NCBI RefSeq assembly: GCF_900110105.1
Contig: NZ_FOCL01000013.1
Location: 1 to 64,000 of the forward strand
Source: Mucilaginibacter gossypiicola
Lineage (GTDB): Bacteria > Bacteroidota > Bacteroidia > Sphingobacteriales > Sphingobacteriaceae
Length of the DNA stretch: 64,000 bases
Direction: 5' to 3'
The notes under the pieces are model-generated. The model made no database searches. It was not told where the DNA came from and saw only the letters and a list, made by a program, of their open reading frames with translations. This document shows, piece after piece, positions 16,332 through 23,559 of the stretch (its first letter is position 1; each line of letters begins with the position of its first letter). A program made the translations under genes and the position numbers.

Positions 16332-17678
16332 TTATAGTGTAATAGGTACCCCCCTGTAAAAATCATAGATCTTTAATGTGAGCAGGGCATTGTATTTAGC
16401 CTGCACAAATGATTGCTGTGCCTGCACAAACAGGTTTTTTTGTAATAGAAAATCAACCGTATTGGCTACGCCAACTTTAAGCTGCTCGCTGGCAATACGG
16501 TAACTTTCCTTACTGAATTTATATTCTTCGGCAGCAGCATTAAACTGGCTGCGCGCGTTTTGTACATTAATGTAAGCCCGCTCAACTGTTTGCGACAGGG
16601 TGATCTTCGTATTTTTCAGATCAAGCTGCGATTGTTTTACATTGATCTTTGCCTCTTCAACCTGCGTTTTTACCACCCGTTTGGTAAATATTGGAATGGA
16701 TAAATTGAGCCCCAGTTGCTGATAAAAGTTATTGTTGATCTGGTTGCCGAACGAAACACCCTGCCCGTTGGCATATCCTGTATTGAGCGATGCGCCTGCG
16801 GTAATGGTAGGTTTATAGCCTGCCCTTGCTTTATCTACGTCAAACTGTGCAATCTTAACGCCTAATTCGCCATTTTTTACTTCGGGGCGGTTTTGAAGAG
16901 CGGTTTGTTCGGCTTCGCGGAAAGAGGAAATGCTATCGATAGGGGCCATCACCGTATCGGGCTGCATGATATCGAAACTCAGATCGGTAGGTAATACCAA
17001 TAATTGTTTCAGGGTGAGCAGATCATTACGCACCGCATTTTGCGAGTTTACCAATGTATATTGGTCGGTAGCCTGTTGCGCCTGCAACTGGATGAGGTCT
17101 TTACGGGCTACGCTGCCCACGTTATACCGTTGTTGTTCGAGTTTTACTTGTGCCTGCGTAGTGCTCAGTAAATCGGTATTATAAATAATGGTTTCTTTAT
17201 CCAGTAATACAGTAAGGTAAGCCTGGGTTATCTGCAGCACGATATCATTTTCCTGCTGCAGGATACTCAGATTTGCAGATTGTACCTGCAGGTTTTTTTG
17301 AGAGATGTTGTTGTTGATGTAACTACCGTTGTACAGCGTTACGTTCGAGCTTATCCCATACGAGCCGGATACGTTATAGCCCGAATGCCTGCCGTTATCG
17401 CCATTGCTGAAATTATTGCCATGGGCAAAAGTTTGCGAACCCGTTGCCGAAAGGTCGGGCAGGCGGGCAGCCTTGGCCAGTAAATACTCCTGCTGACTGG
17501 TTTGCTGCGACAGGCGTAACGAATTAATTTGAATGTTGTTCTTTTTGGCGTAGTCGATACACTTAGCCAGGTCCCATTTAAGTGATTGGCCTACCAGTGT
17601 GCTATCCTGTGCGTGAAGGCGCAAACTGCCCGTGAGCAAAAAAAAGAACGTTATGATATGTTTTACTTTCAATGGCAT
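16332..17678 (-). CDS. TolC family outer membrane efflux protein
   Basis: A 448-residue protein with a signal peptide (about 1-24, ending RLHAQD) and two outer-membrane-efflux (OEP) halves rich in long coiled-coil helices, for example DLIQLQAQQATDQYTLVNSQ and the homologous second-half segment ending FLLQKNLFVQAQQSFVQAKY. It should trimerise into the outer-membrane exit duct of the exporter. It is the first gene of the four-gene operon; two operator-like dyads lie 37 and 93 nt upstream of its start codon. Confidence 0.92.
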   Translation of the reverse strand: MPLKVKHIITFFFLLTGSLRLHAQDSTLVGQSLKWDLAKCIDYAKKNNIQINSLRLSQQTSQQEYLLAKAARLPDLSATGSQTFAHGNNFSNGDNGRHSGYNVSGSYGISSNVTLYNGSYINNNISQKNLQVQSANLSILQQENDIVLQITQAYLTVLLDKETIIYNTDLLSTTQAQVKLEQQRYNVGSVARKDLIQLQAQQATDQYTLVNSQNAVRNDLLTLKQLLVLPTDLSFDIMQPDTVMAPIDSISSFREAEQTALQNRPEVKNGELGVKIAQFDVDKARAGYKPTITAGASLNTGYANGQGVSFGNQINNNFYQQLGLNLSIPIFTKRVVKTQVEEAKINVKQSQLDLKNTKITLSQTVERAYINVQNARSQFNAAAEEYKFSKESYRIASEQLKVGVANTVDFLLQKNLFVQAQQSFVQAKYNALLTLKIYDFYRGVPITL

Positions 17679-17714
17679 AGTTTTAAAATTATACCTGTAG
17701 CGGCTTATACCAAC

Positions 17715-17786
17715 TTAGTTGTGCAAGTAAGAATACCGGCTTCGGGCAAAATGTTTTAGTATGACTACGCTTAGCTGTACAAGTAA
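17715..17786. promoter_or_regulatory. Two operator-like dyads before the exporter operon
   Basis: TTAGTTGTGCAAGTAA at 17715-17730 and TTAGCTGTACAAGTAA at 17771-17786 agree at 14 of 16 positions. Each is an imperfect dyad (TTAnYTG-NN-CAAGTAA). They are 56 bp apart and lie in the 384-nt divergent region between the TolC-like gene and the kelch sensor gene. The form resembles TetR-family operators, but no such regulator is encoded in the window. I see nothing else distinct in 17787-18062. Confidence 0.5.
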
Positions 17787-18062
17787 TGTATTATTTTTAT
17801 TACTGTAAGTGGCTGACAGGTAGGTTTGTAACTGATAAAGCGCCTTTGAACATATTTGAAGCGGGTTTAGTGTGTGTATGTAAAAAGTTTTTTACGGTTT
17901 ATAAAAAAGAGTTTCGGAGGCTGATAAAATGAATGCCGGTACAATAAGTCATAGCCGGAATGATGAAAATCTACCTCGCCCAATACCCAAAAAATCCATA
18001 TTTTAGCACATTATTCTAACCTGTAACGCTGCCCGATCAGCGAGTTTAAACATGTATTTTAA

Positions 18063-20627
18063 ATGGTAAAAAAAACTAAGGTTTTATTGCTTTCAAAAAG
18101 GGCATGTAAGCTTGTATTGCTTTTTGTTATGCTGCTGCCCGCAATTCAAAGCATGGGACAGGGTTTGCAATTTGGTTCAAACGATAGCCTGATGAGCAAG
18201 CGTACCTCATACCAGGTTTTTAAGGATGATTTGCCAACTTTTCATGATCGTTTGGTTATCGGGTTTGATCTTTCATTGTGGGATAACCAGCATCTTGGCT
18301 ATATTTTAAATTTAACCGATGATAAGGGTAACTCATACAGTCTGAGTGCCATTTACGATCATGGCTCGTTCCTTAACTTCAATATCGACAGCCGTAGCAA
18401 CAAGCTCAATATTCCTCTTCCTGATGCTTTGCTGAAAAGACGTAAATGGTTTAAGGTGATTGTTGATCTTGACCTTAAAGGTGATAAGGTAGGTATCTCC
18501 GTAAACGGAAAATGGTATCGGGCTAACGAGTTGGGTTTTACCGGTAAAATAACTGCAAAGATCACTTTCGGCAAAAACGAACATTATTCGGACGTGCCCA
18601 ATATGGCTATCAAAAACCTGGTTGTCAGTAACGATGATAAAACCTATACATTCCCGCTTAGTGAATGGACGGGGAACGATGTTTTTACAGCCGGTGGTGA
18701 TAACCTGGGCCATGTTGACAACCCGGCATGGCTTATCAACGAATCATATTTCTGGAAGCAAAAATTCGATCATACTTTTAATGAGGTTGCCGGAATCAAC
18801 TTTGATGGAAAGAGTGAGCAGTTCTTTATTTTCAAAAGTGATTCGCTCATGTTTTATGATGTTGAACGAGATGCGGTTTGGTCTAAACCATTTAAAAGTA
18901 AGCTGGAAGTGCCTTTACATTTAGGCAAAAGCATCGTAAACCTTAAGGAAAATAAGTGCTATTTATATGAGGTACTCAGGGCCCCGCAGCCTGCACCAAG
19001 TATTGCTTCTTTTAACCTTGACAGCCTTAACTGGGATTTTTATGGCAAATCGACCATAATGGAGCAAAGGCACCATCATAATATTTTTTACGACAAAGAC
19101 TTTAATAACTTTTACCTGTTTGGCGGATACGGGTCATTTAAATACTATAATAACTTTTTTGAATACGATAAAATTGCGGATGCCTGGCAGCAGCAAAGCT
19201 TTACCGGCGACGTGATCAATCCGCGGTTTTTCTCGGCAGCAAGTACGGCTGACAGCAATAACGAAGTTTACATTTTTGGAGGTTACGGCAACCAATCGGG
19301 CAACCAGGTAGTAGGCGGGATGCACTATTATGATCTTTACCGGGTTAATCTTAGCAATCGTACCATCAAAAAACTATGGGAGATTAAGCCTGATGAGGAG
19401 GCTTTTGTACCTGCTAACAACCTTATTGTTTCAAAGGATAAGCAGTTTCTTTACGTATTATGCTATCCGCACGAACGGCCTAAAACGAGTTTGCGCCTGT
19501 ATAAGTTTTCAATAAAGGACGGTTCATACCAGGTGGTAAGCGGTACTATCCCGGTGGTATCTGAACGTATTGAGACAGATCATAACCTGTTTTACAACGC
19601 CAAACAGGATGTGTTTTATTGTACAACACAAGAGTTTGAAACCCCAACGCGATCCACCATAAAAATCTTTGCACTTACTGCGCCACCCGTAAGCCAGGAA
19701 GCCTATCTGGCTGCCCACGAACCCAGGAAACAATCTTTTACTTTATACAGGGTTTTAGGAGGAGCATCGGCATTGGTGTTGTTATTTGGTATTGTGACAT
19801 TTTTCCTCAGAAGAAAAAGGGATGATGATGAACCCACACCTGTTGTAAACGAAGCGGAAGTTGTTGAAGAGACCGAAGAAAAGGAAACAGACAATAAAGC
19901 CAACGCAGTTTACCTGCTGGGCGATTTTACTGTTTACGATAAAAATAAGCGGGACATCACTTACCTGTTTAGCCCTAAGATCAAACAACTCTTTATCCTT
20001 ATTTTGTTAAACAGCCGTGAAAAAAATGGGGTGGTATCTAAAAAGATATCTACTACACTTTGGCCCGATAAGGATGTGGTTAAGACCAAGAATATCCGCG
20101 GCGTAACCATAAATCACCTGCGCAATATCCTTTCGGATATTGACGGTTTGGAGCTCGCTTTTTTGAATGATACCTATAGTTTTATTATTACCGAAGGTTT
20201 TTATTGCGATTATTTTGTAGTTAGAGATTCGCTAAAGCAAGCTAATGTTAATGAGCAGACTGTATTCAGTCACTTCGATTTAGTGGCCCGCGGTGGTTTG
20301 TTGCAGCATATCCCCGAGATATGGCTCGACGATTTTAAACAGGAATACGAGGAAGTATTAATGCCGGTTATTTTGCCGGTGATAAAAAAGGCTTACGACG
20401 CCGGGGATTATAAGAGAGCACTGGAAATTTCACGTATTGTGCTGAATATCGACCCTTTTAATGACATCGGGATTAAGTTTAAATTGAAGGCATTACGCCG
20501 CACTAAAGGCATTGAACACGCGCGTAAAATTTATGAGGAGTTTAGTGCCGAATATGAAAAATCATTAGGCGAAGAATACCCTGTTCCTTTCGAAAAGATC
20601 TGCTCCAATAAGTCCGATCAACGGTAG
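18063..20627 (+). CDS. Membrane-spanning kelch sensor with cytoplasmic winged-helix/BTAD-like domain
   Basis: An 854-residue protein. A signal sequence or anchor (about 17-35) precedes a lectin/LamG-like beta domain (about 40-220), then a kelch-type propeller (about 235-550) with repeats such as FYLFGGYGSFKYYN and VYIFGGYGNQSG. One membrane segment at about 562-583 is followed by RRKRDDDE (positive-inside). The C-terminal part has a winged-helix-like unit (about 618-710; LLGDFTVYDKNKRD, SPKIKQLFILILLNS, TTLWPD) and a helical repeat domain (about 745-850) like the bacterial transcriptional activator domain of SARP regulators. This looks like a one-component signal transducer that reads a periplasmic ligand and controls transcription from the membrane. 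No DNA target is known; the divergent exporter operon is one candidate. Confidence 0.7.
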   Translation: MVKKTKVLLLSKRACKLVLLFVMLLPAIQSMGQGLQFGSNDSLMSKRTSYQVFKDDLPTFHDRLVIGFDLSLWDNQHLGYILNLTDDKGNSYSLSAIYDHGSFLNFNIDSRSNKLNIPLPDALLKRRKWFKVIVDLDLKGDKVGISVNGKWYRANELGFTGKITAKITFGKNEHYSDVPNMAIKNLVVSNDDKTYTFPLSEWTGNDVFTAGGDNLGHVDNPAWLINESYFWKQKFDHTFNEVAGINFDGKSEQFFIFKSDSLMFYDVERDAVWSKPFKSKLEVPLHLGKSIVNLKENKCYLYEVLRAPQPAPSIASFNLDSLNWDFYGKSTIMEQRHHHNIFYDKDFNNFYLFGGYGSFKYYNNFFEYDKIADAWQQQSFTGDVINPRFFSAASTADSNNEVYIFGGYGNQSGNQVVGGMHYYDLYRVNLSNRTIKKLWEIKPDEEAFVPANNLIVSKDKQFLYVLCYPHERPKTSLRLYKFSIKDGSYQVVSGTIPVVSERIETDHNLFYNAKQDVFYCTTQEFETPTRSTIKIFALTAPPVSQEAYLAAHEPRKQSFTLYRVLGGASALVLLFGIVTFFLRRKRDDDEPTPVVNEAEVVEETEEKETDNKANAVYLLGDFTVYDKNKRDITYLFSPKIKQLFILILLNSREKNGVVSKKISTTLWPDKDVVKTKNIRGVTINHLRNILSDIDGLELAFLNDTYSFIITEGFYCDYFVVRDSLKQANVNEQTVFSHFDLVARGGLLQHIPEIWLDDFKQEYEEVLMPVILPVIKKAYDAGDYKRALEISRIVLNIDPFNDIGIKFKLKALRRTKGIEHARKIYEEFSAEYEKSLGEEYPVPFEKICSNKSDQR

Positions 20628-20726
20628 ATGTGAAATTTAAAAGCCTGATAGCTAATGTGATTTTTAGGAATGATGAATGTTTTATGAATAAATTCTACTA
20701 AATATATAGATTTAATAGAATATTTA

Positions 20727-20734
20727 TATATTTG
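20727..20734 (+). promoter_or_regulatory. -7 element of a possible small-RNA promoter
   Basis: TATATTTG matches the Bacteroidota -7 consensus TAnnTTTG, with a predicted start of transcription near 20741. No good TTTG -33 element is present at the expected distance, so promoter strength is doubtful. Confidence 0.35.
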
Positions 20735-20740
20735 CAACAG

Positions 20741-20905
20741 ATTAGTTTGCAAATGGGGTTCATTTTTAAACTAAATGGCAGGTGCTGGCCGGCAGCAAAT
20801 GGATGGTTCGATTCCACCCCTGCATCTCTTCTCCTCATGATTTATGTTTTATAATTGGTTAGCAAAAAGAGTATTCCTGCCCATCAGGAGCTCTTTTGCC
20901 TTTTT
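20741..20905 (+). ncRNA. Candidate structured small RNA with tRNA-like T-arm
   Basis: Between a -7-like box and a strong terminator (20862-20905) lies about 120 nt of structured sequence: TTAGTTT / AAACTAA can pair (20744-20774), GCAGG (20778-20782) can pair with CCTGC (20819-20823), and inside it are a GC-rich hairpin (GCTGGCCGGCAGC) and GGATGGTTCGATTCCACC, which has the sequence of a tRNA T-arm. No full tRNA can be folded here. It may be a small RNA, a decayed tRNA or a tRNA-derived integration site. A 21-codon open frame (20775-20840) also overlaps the structured part. Confidence 0.35.
20862..20905 (+). terminator. Intrinsic terminator
   Basis: GCAAAAAGAG-TATTCCTG pairs with CAGGAGCTCTTTTGC through two interrupted stems, directly followed by CTTTTT. 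It ends whatever is transcribed from 20741; it is more than 230 nt after the stop of the kelch sensor gene, so it could also end a long 3' untranslated region of that gene. Confidence 0.7.
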
Positions 20906-20935
20906 ATAAGGATATTATTGGTTTGTGATTTTGGA

Positions 20936-21029
20936 TGTAGAGACGCATCACATGCGTCTCCCATAGGACAAGCCGAATAGGAGTCACTAATCTGAGCACA
21001 CGGAAAGACGCATGTGATGCGTCTCTACA
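20936..21029. repeat. Nested palindrome AGACGCATCACATGCGTCT
   Basis: Left arm 20936-20959 (TGTAGAGACGCATCACATGC then GTCT) is perfectly complementary to the right arm 21006-21029. Each arm is also a hairpin by itself (AGACGCAT-CAC-ATGCGTCT), so the element can fold as one long stem or as two hairpins. It is unrelated in sequence to the GTCATTGCGAGG family. Confidence 0.8.
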
Positions 21030-21125
21030 TCAAACTTAATTGTTGTAATGCAAATTTTAACCAAAGCGCCCGTCAAATCATGCTTTACAGGATAAAATAC
21101 TTATTAAAAAAATTTAAAAAGTTCT

Positions 21126-21155
21126 TTTGATTCAGATTTTGTTTTAGTAAGTTTG
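21126..21155 (+). promoter_or_regulatory. Promoter of the NagB-deacetylase leader
   Basis: TTTG at 21126-21129, 18 nt spacer, TAAGTTTG at 21148-21155: a full match to the Bacteroidota housekeeping consensus TTTG-N(17-21)-TAnnTTTG. Transcription should start near 21162 and give a leader of about 160 nt before the start codon at 21325. Confidence 0.65.
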
Positions 21156-21207
21156 TATTGATAATGCATAGCATATTATTATACGCACTTTACTTTATTC
21201 TCATGTC

Positions 21208-21271
21208 GGTGAGGATAAACATTTTTGTTAATTGGTTTGATAAAAATCCTCGCCCATGGCGGGGGTTTTTT
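21208..21271 (+). promoter_or_regulatory. Attenuator-like leader with alternative hairpins
   Basis: GGTGAGGAT (21208-21216) can pair with ATCCTCGCC (21246-21254). The same downstream strand can instead pair as CCTCGCC (21248-21254) with GGCGGGG (21258-21264), followed by a run of T (21266-21271), which is an intrinsic terminator. The two structures exclude each other, as in transcription attenuators and riboswitches. The element is 54 nt upstream of the NagB-deacetylase start. If no ligand or factor switches it, the stretch 21162-21271 would be a short terminated RNA. Confidence 0.5.
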
Positions 21272-21324
21272 GTATAGCGACTTTTTTAAACTTTAACATA
21301 TAACATATAGGTTCTGAACAAATT

Positions 21325-23244
21325 ATGGCACGATTAAATTTATTGGAAGAGACGCGTTACGAGAAGTTACCGGTGAGCGTGTACAACAACCAGCATGAGG
21401 CCTCGGTGGCTGTAGCGAATAAGATAGCAGATCTGATCCGCTCAAAACAAGCTAAAGGCGAAAAAGCGGTATTGGGCCTTGCTACAGGCGTGACCCCGAT
21501 AGGGGTATACACCGAACTGGTAAGGCTGCACAAAGAAGCAGGCTTAAGCTTCAAAAACGTGATCACTTTCAACCTGGATGAGTACTACCCGATGAAACCC
21601 ACAGCAGCGCAAAGCTATGTGACATTCATGTACGATAATTTGTTCAGCCATATTGATATTGAAAAGGATAATATTAACATTCCTGATGGTACGCTGGATA
21701 AAGACGAGGTTGTTGCATTCTGTTTAGCGTATGAGAAGAAAATTGAAGAGCTTGGCGGCTTAGACCTTCAGATCCTGGGTATTGGTCGTACAGGTCACAT
21801 CGGCTTCAACGAGCCGGGCTCGGCACCAAACTCTGGTACCAGGATGGTAACCCTTGATGACCTGACCAGGCGTGATGCCGCCCGTGATTTCGGCGGTAAA
21901 GCCGATGTGCCAACCAAAGCTATCACCATGGGTATCGGTACTATCTTCAAAGCGAGAGAGATCATCCTGATGGCCTGGAACAAGAAGAAAGCCCAGATCA
22001 TCAAGAAAGCGGTAGAAGGGGAGATCTCGGGTGATGTACCTGCAACCTACCTGCAACTGTCGCAACATGTGGAATTTGTTTTGGATGCAGATGCAGCTTC
22101 AGAACTGACAAGGTTTGATACCCCATGGTTGGTTAAAGATTGTGTATGGGATAACCAGTTAAAGAAAAAGGCCGTGATTTGGTTAGCCAACGAGGTTAAC
22201 AAACCGGTACTGAAACTAACCGAAGAAGATTACAATAACCACGGCATGGCTCAGCTTGCTGTAGAGCAGGGCCCTGTATACAATATCAACATCGATATCT
22301 TTAACCAGATCCAGCATACCATTACGGGCTGGCCGGGCGGCAAACCGGATGCGGATGATTCACAAAGACCGGAAAGGGCATTGCCTGCCAAAAAGAGAAG
22401 TATCATCTTTTCACCACACCCCGATGATGACGTGATCTCCATGGGCGGGACATTTATTCGTTTGGTAGACCAAGGCCACGATGTACACGTAGCTTATCAA
22501 ACATCAGGTAATACTGCGGTATGGGATGATGATGTGTTGAGGTACATGGAATTTGCCATCGACTTTACGAACAGCATCGGCGAAGACACCACTCATCTTC
22601 AGAAATCATATGAAGATATGCGTGCATTTTTCCCAACCAAGCAGCCAAACGAAATTGACACCCAGGAGATCCGCAATGTAAAAGGCTTTATCAGGAAAAC
22701 AGAGGCAATCTCTGGTGCAAGGTATGCAGGTTTGCAAGATGATCATATCCACTTCATGGCCCTACCCTTCTATGAAACAGGCAAAACCAAAAAGAATTCA
22801 GTAGGCGAGGAAGATATCCAGCTGACTATCGATTTGCTGCAGAAAATAAAACCACAACAGATCTTTGCGGCAGGTGATTTTGCCGATCCTAACGGAACCC
22901 ACCTCGTGTGCTTCAAGATTATTTTAGCCGCATTGGACAGGCTGAAAGGCAAAGAAGCCTGGGTAGAAGATTGCTGGTTATGGATGTACCGCGGCGCATG
23001 GCATGAGTTTGAAACTTACGAAATAGAAATGGCTGTACCATTGTCACCACAAGAGGTAATTCGCAAACGTAACGCTATCTTCAAACACCAGTCGCAAAAA
23101 GATACACCGGTATTCCCTGGCGATGATGCAAGAGAGTTCTGGGTACGTGCAGAAGACCGCACCCGCGACACCGCCCAACGCTACGACCGCCTTGGCCTTG
23201 CCGAATATGAGGCTATGGAAGCGTTTGTAAGATATAAATTCTAA
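21325..23244 (+). CDS. nagB: Glucosamine-6-phosphate deaminase fused to a PIG-L/LmbE deacetylase domain
   Basis: A 639-residue cytoplasmic fusion. Residues about 15-290 are NagB: GLATGVTPIGVY (51-62), FNLDEYYPM (82-90) and GIGRTGHIGFNEPGS (152-166) with the catalytic His158. Residues about 352-620 are a LmbE/PIG-L metal-dependent deacetylase: PHPDDD near 364 in place of the usual AHPDDE, and DPNGTH near 521 supplying the other metal ligand. Single-domain NagB is about 260 residues. The fusion suggests that N-acetylglucosamine-type substrates are deacetylated and then deaminated to fructose 6-phosphate by one polypeptide, which is inference; long NagB proteins of this kind are common in Bacteroidota. 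It is a single-gene unit preceded by the attenuator-like leader. Confidence 0.9.
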   Translation: MARLNLLEETRYEKLPVSVYNNQHEASVAVANKIADLIRSKQAKGEKAVLGLATGVTPIGVYTELVRLHKEAGLSFKNVITFNLDEYYPMKPTAAQSYVTFMYDNLFSHIDIEKDNINIPDGTLDKDEVVAFCLAYEKKIEELGGLDLQILGIGRTGHIGFNEPGSAPNSGTRMVTLDDLTRRDAARDFGGKADVPTKAITMGIGTIFKAREIILMAWNKKKAQIIKKAVEGEISGDVPATYLQLSQHVEFVLDADAASELTRFDTPWLVKDCVWDNQLKKKAVIWLANEVNKPVLKLTEEDYNNHGMAQLAVEQGPVYNINIDIFNQIQHTITGWPGGKPDADDSQRPERALPAKKRSIIFSPHPDDDVISMGGTFIRLVDQGHDVHVAYQTSGNTAVWDDDVLRYMEFAIDFTNSIGEDTTHLQKSYEDMRAFFPTKQPNEIDTQEIRNVKGFIRKTEAISGARYAGLQDDHIHFMALPFYETGKTKKNSVGEEDIQLTIDLLQKIKPQQIFAAGDFADPNGTHLVCFKIILAALDRLKGKEAWVEDCWLWMYRGAWHEFETYEIEMAVPLSPQEVIRKRNAIFKHQSQKDTPVFPGDDAREFWVRAEDRTRDTAQRYDRLGLAEYEAMEAFVRYKF

Positions 23245-23320
23245 TTTTTAGTTCATGGATAGTTTAGTTCATGGATCATAGTTAATAGTTCATAGAACTG
23301 AAAAATATACTTTTATCCCG

Positions 23321-23474
23321 GCGCCCGTGTCCCCACGGGCGCTTTTTTATTGAGATAGTTGGCCGTGGGGACACGGCCAACGGGAGAGGGGCTCCAAACT
23401 ATATTCTCCCCAGCGCCCGTGTCCCCACGGGCGCTTTTTTTATTACATATAGTTGGCCGTGGGGACACGACCAA
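23321..23474. repeat. Tandem duplication of paired hairpins (GTGTCCCCAC family)
   Basis: Hairpin GCGCCCGTG-TCCC-CACGGGCGC with T-tract at 23321-23348, then TTGGCCGTG-GGGA-CACGGCCAA at 23359-23380; the same pair recurs at 23413-23441 and 23453-23474, offset by 92 nt. The second unit has one change (CACGACCAA). The T-tracts after the first hairpin of each unit would let them terminate the NagB transcript. Similar hairpins lie at 8863-8924. Confidence 0.8.
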
Positions 23475-23496
23475 CGAGGCACCATCCAACAAAAAA

Positions 23497-23518
23497 AGCC
23501 TCCCCAATAGGGAAGGCT
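23497..23518 (-). terminator. Terminator of the aconitase gene
   Basis: On the minus strand AGCCTTCCCT and a GGGGAGGCT arm pair around a 3-nt loop and run into seven T residues (plus-strand A-run 23490-23496). It is about 40 nt after the aconitase stop codon. Confidence 0.75.
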
Positions 23519-23559
23519 TTCAAATATTAAATCCGAAATCAAAATTCCGATATCCGAAA

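Noticed and set aside
13025..17678. An antibiotic-specific efflux assignment (macrolide)
   Set aside because: The MacAB-TolC architecture is clear, but the substrate cannot be read from the sequence; homologues export peptides, toxins and lipoproteins as well.
20755..20826. A complete tRNA gene
   Set aside because: A T-arm-like hairpin is present, but no 7-bp acceptor stem, D-arm or anticodon arm can be placed at the right distances.
20775..20840. A 21-codon open frame (starting MAGAGRQQ)
   Set aside because: It coincides with the structured RNA-like segment, lacks any recognisable feature, and such a short frame occurs easily by chance.
21160..21325. A glmS ribozyme or other known amino-sugar riboswitch
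   Set aside because: The leader is too short and lacks the conserved ribozyme core; only the attenuator-like pairing is supported.
23321..23474. A CRISPR array
   Set aside because: Only two units, each made of different hairpins, with no equal-length unique spacers and no cas genes nearby.
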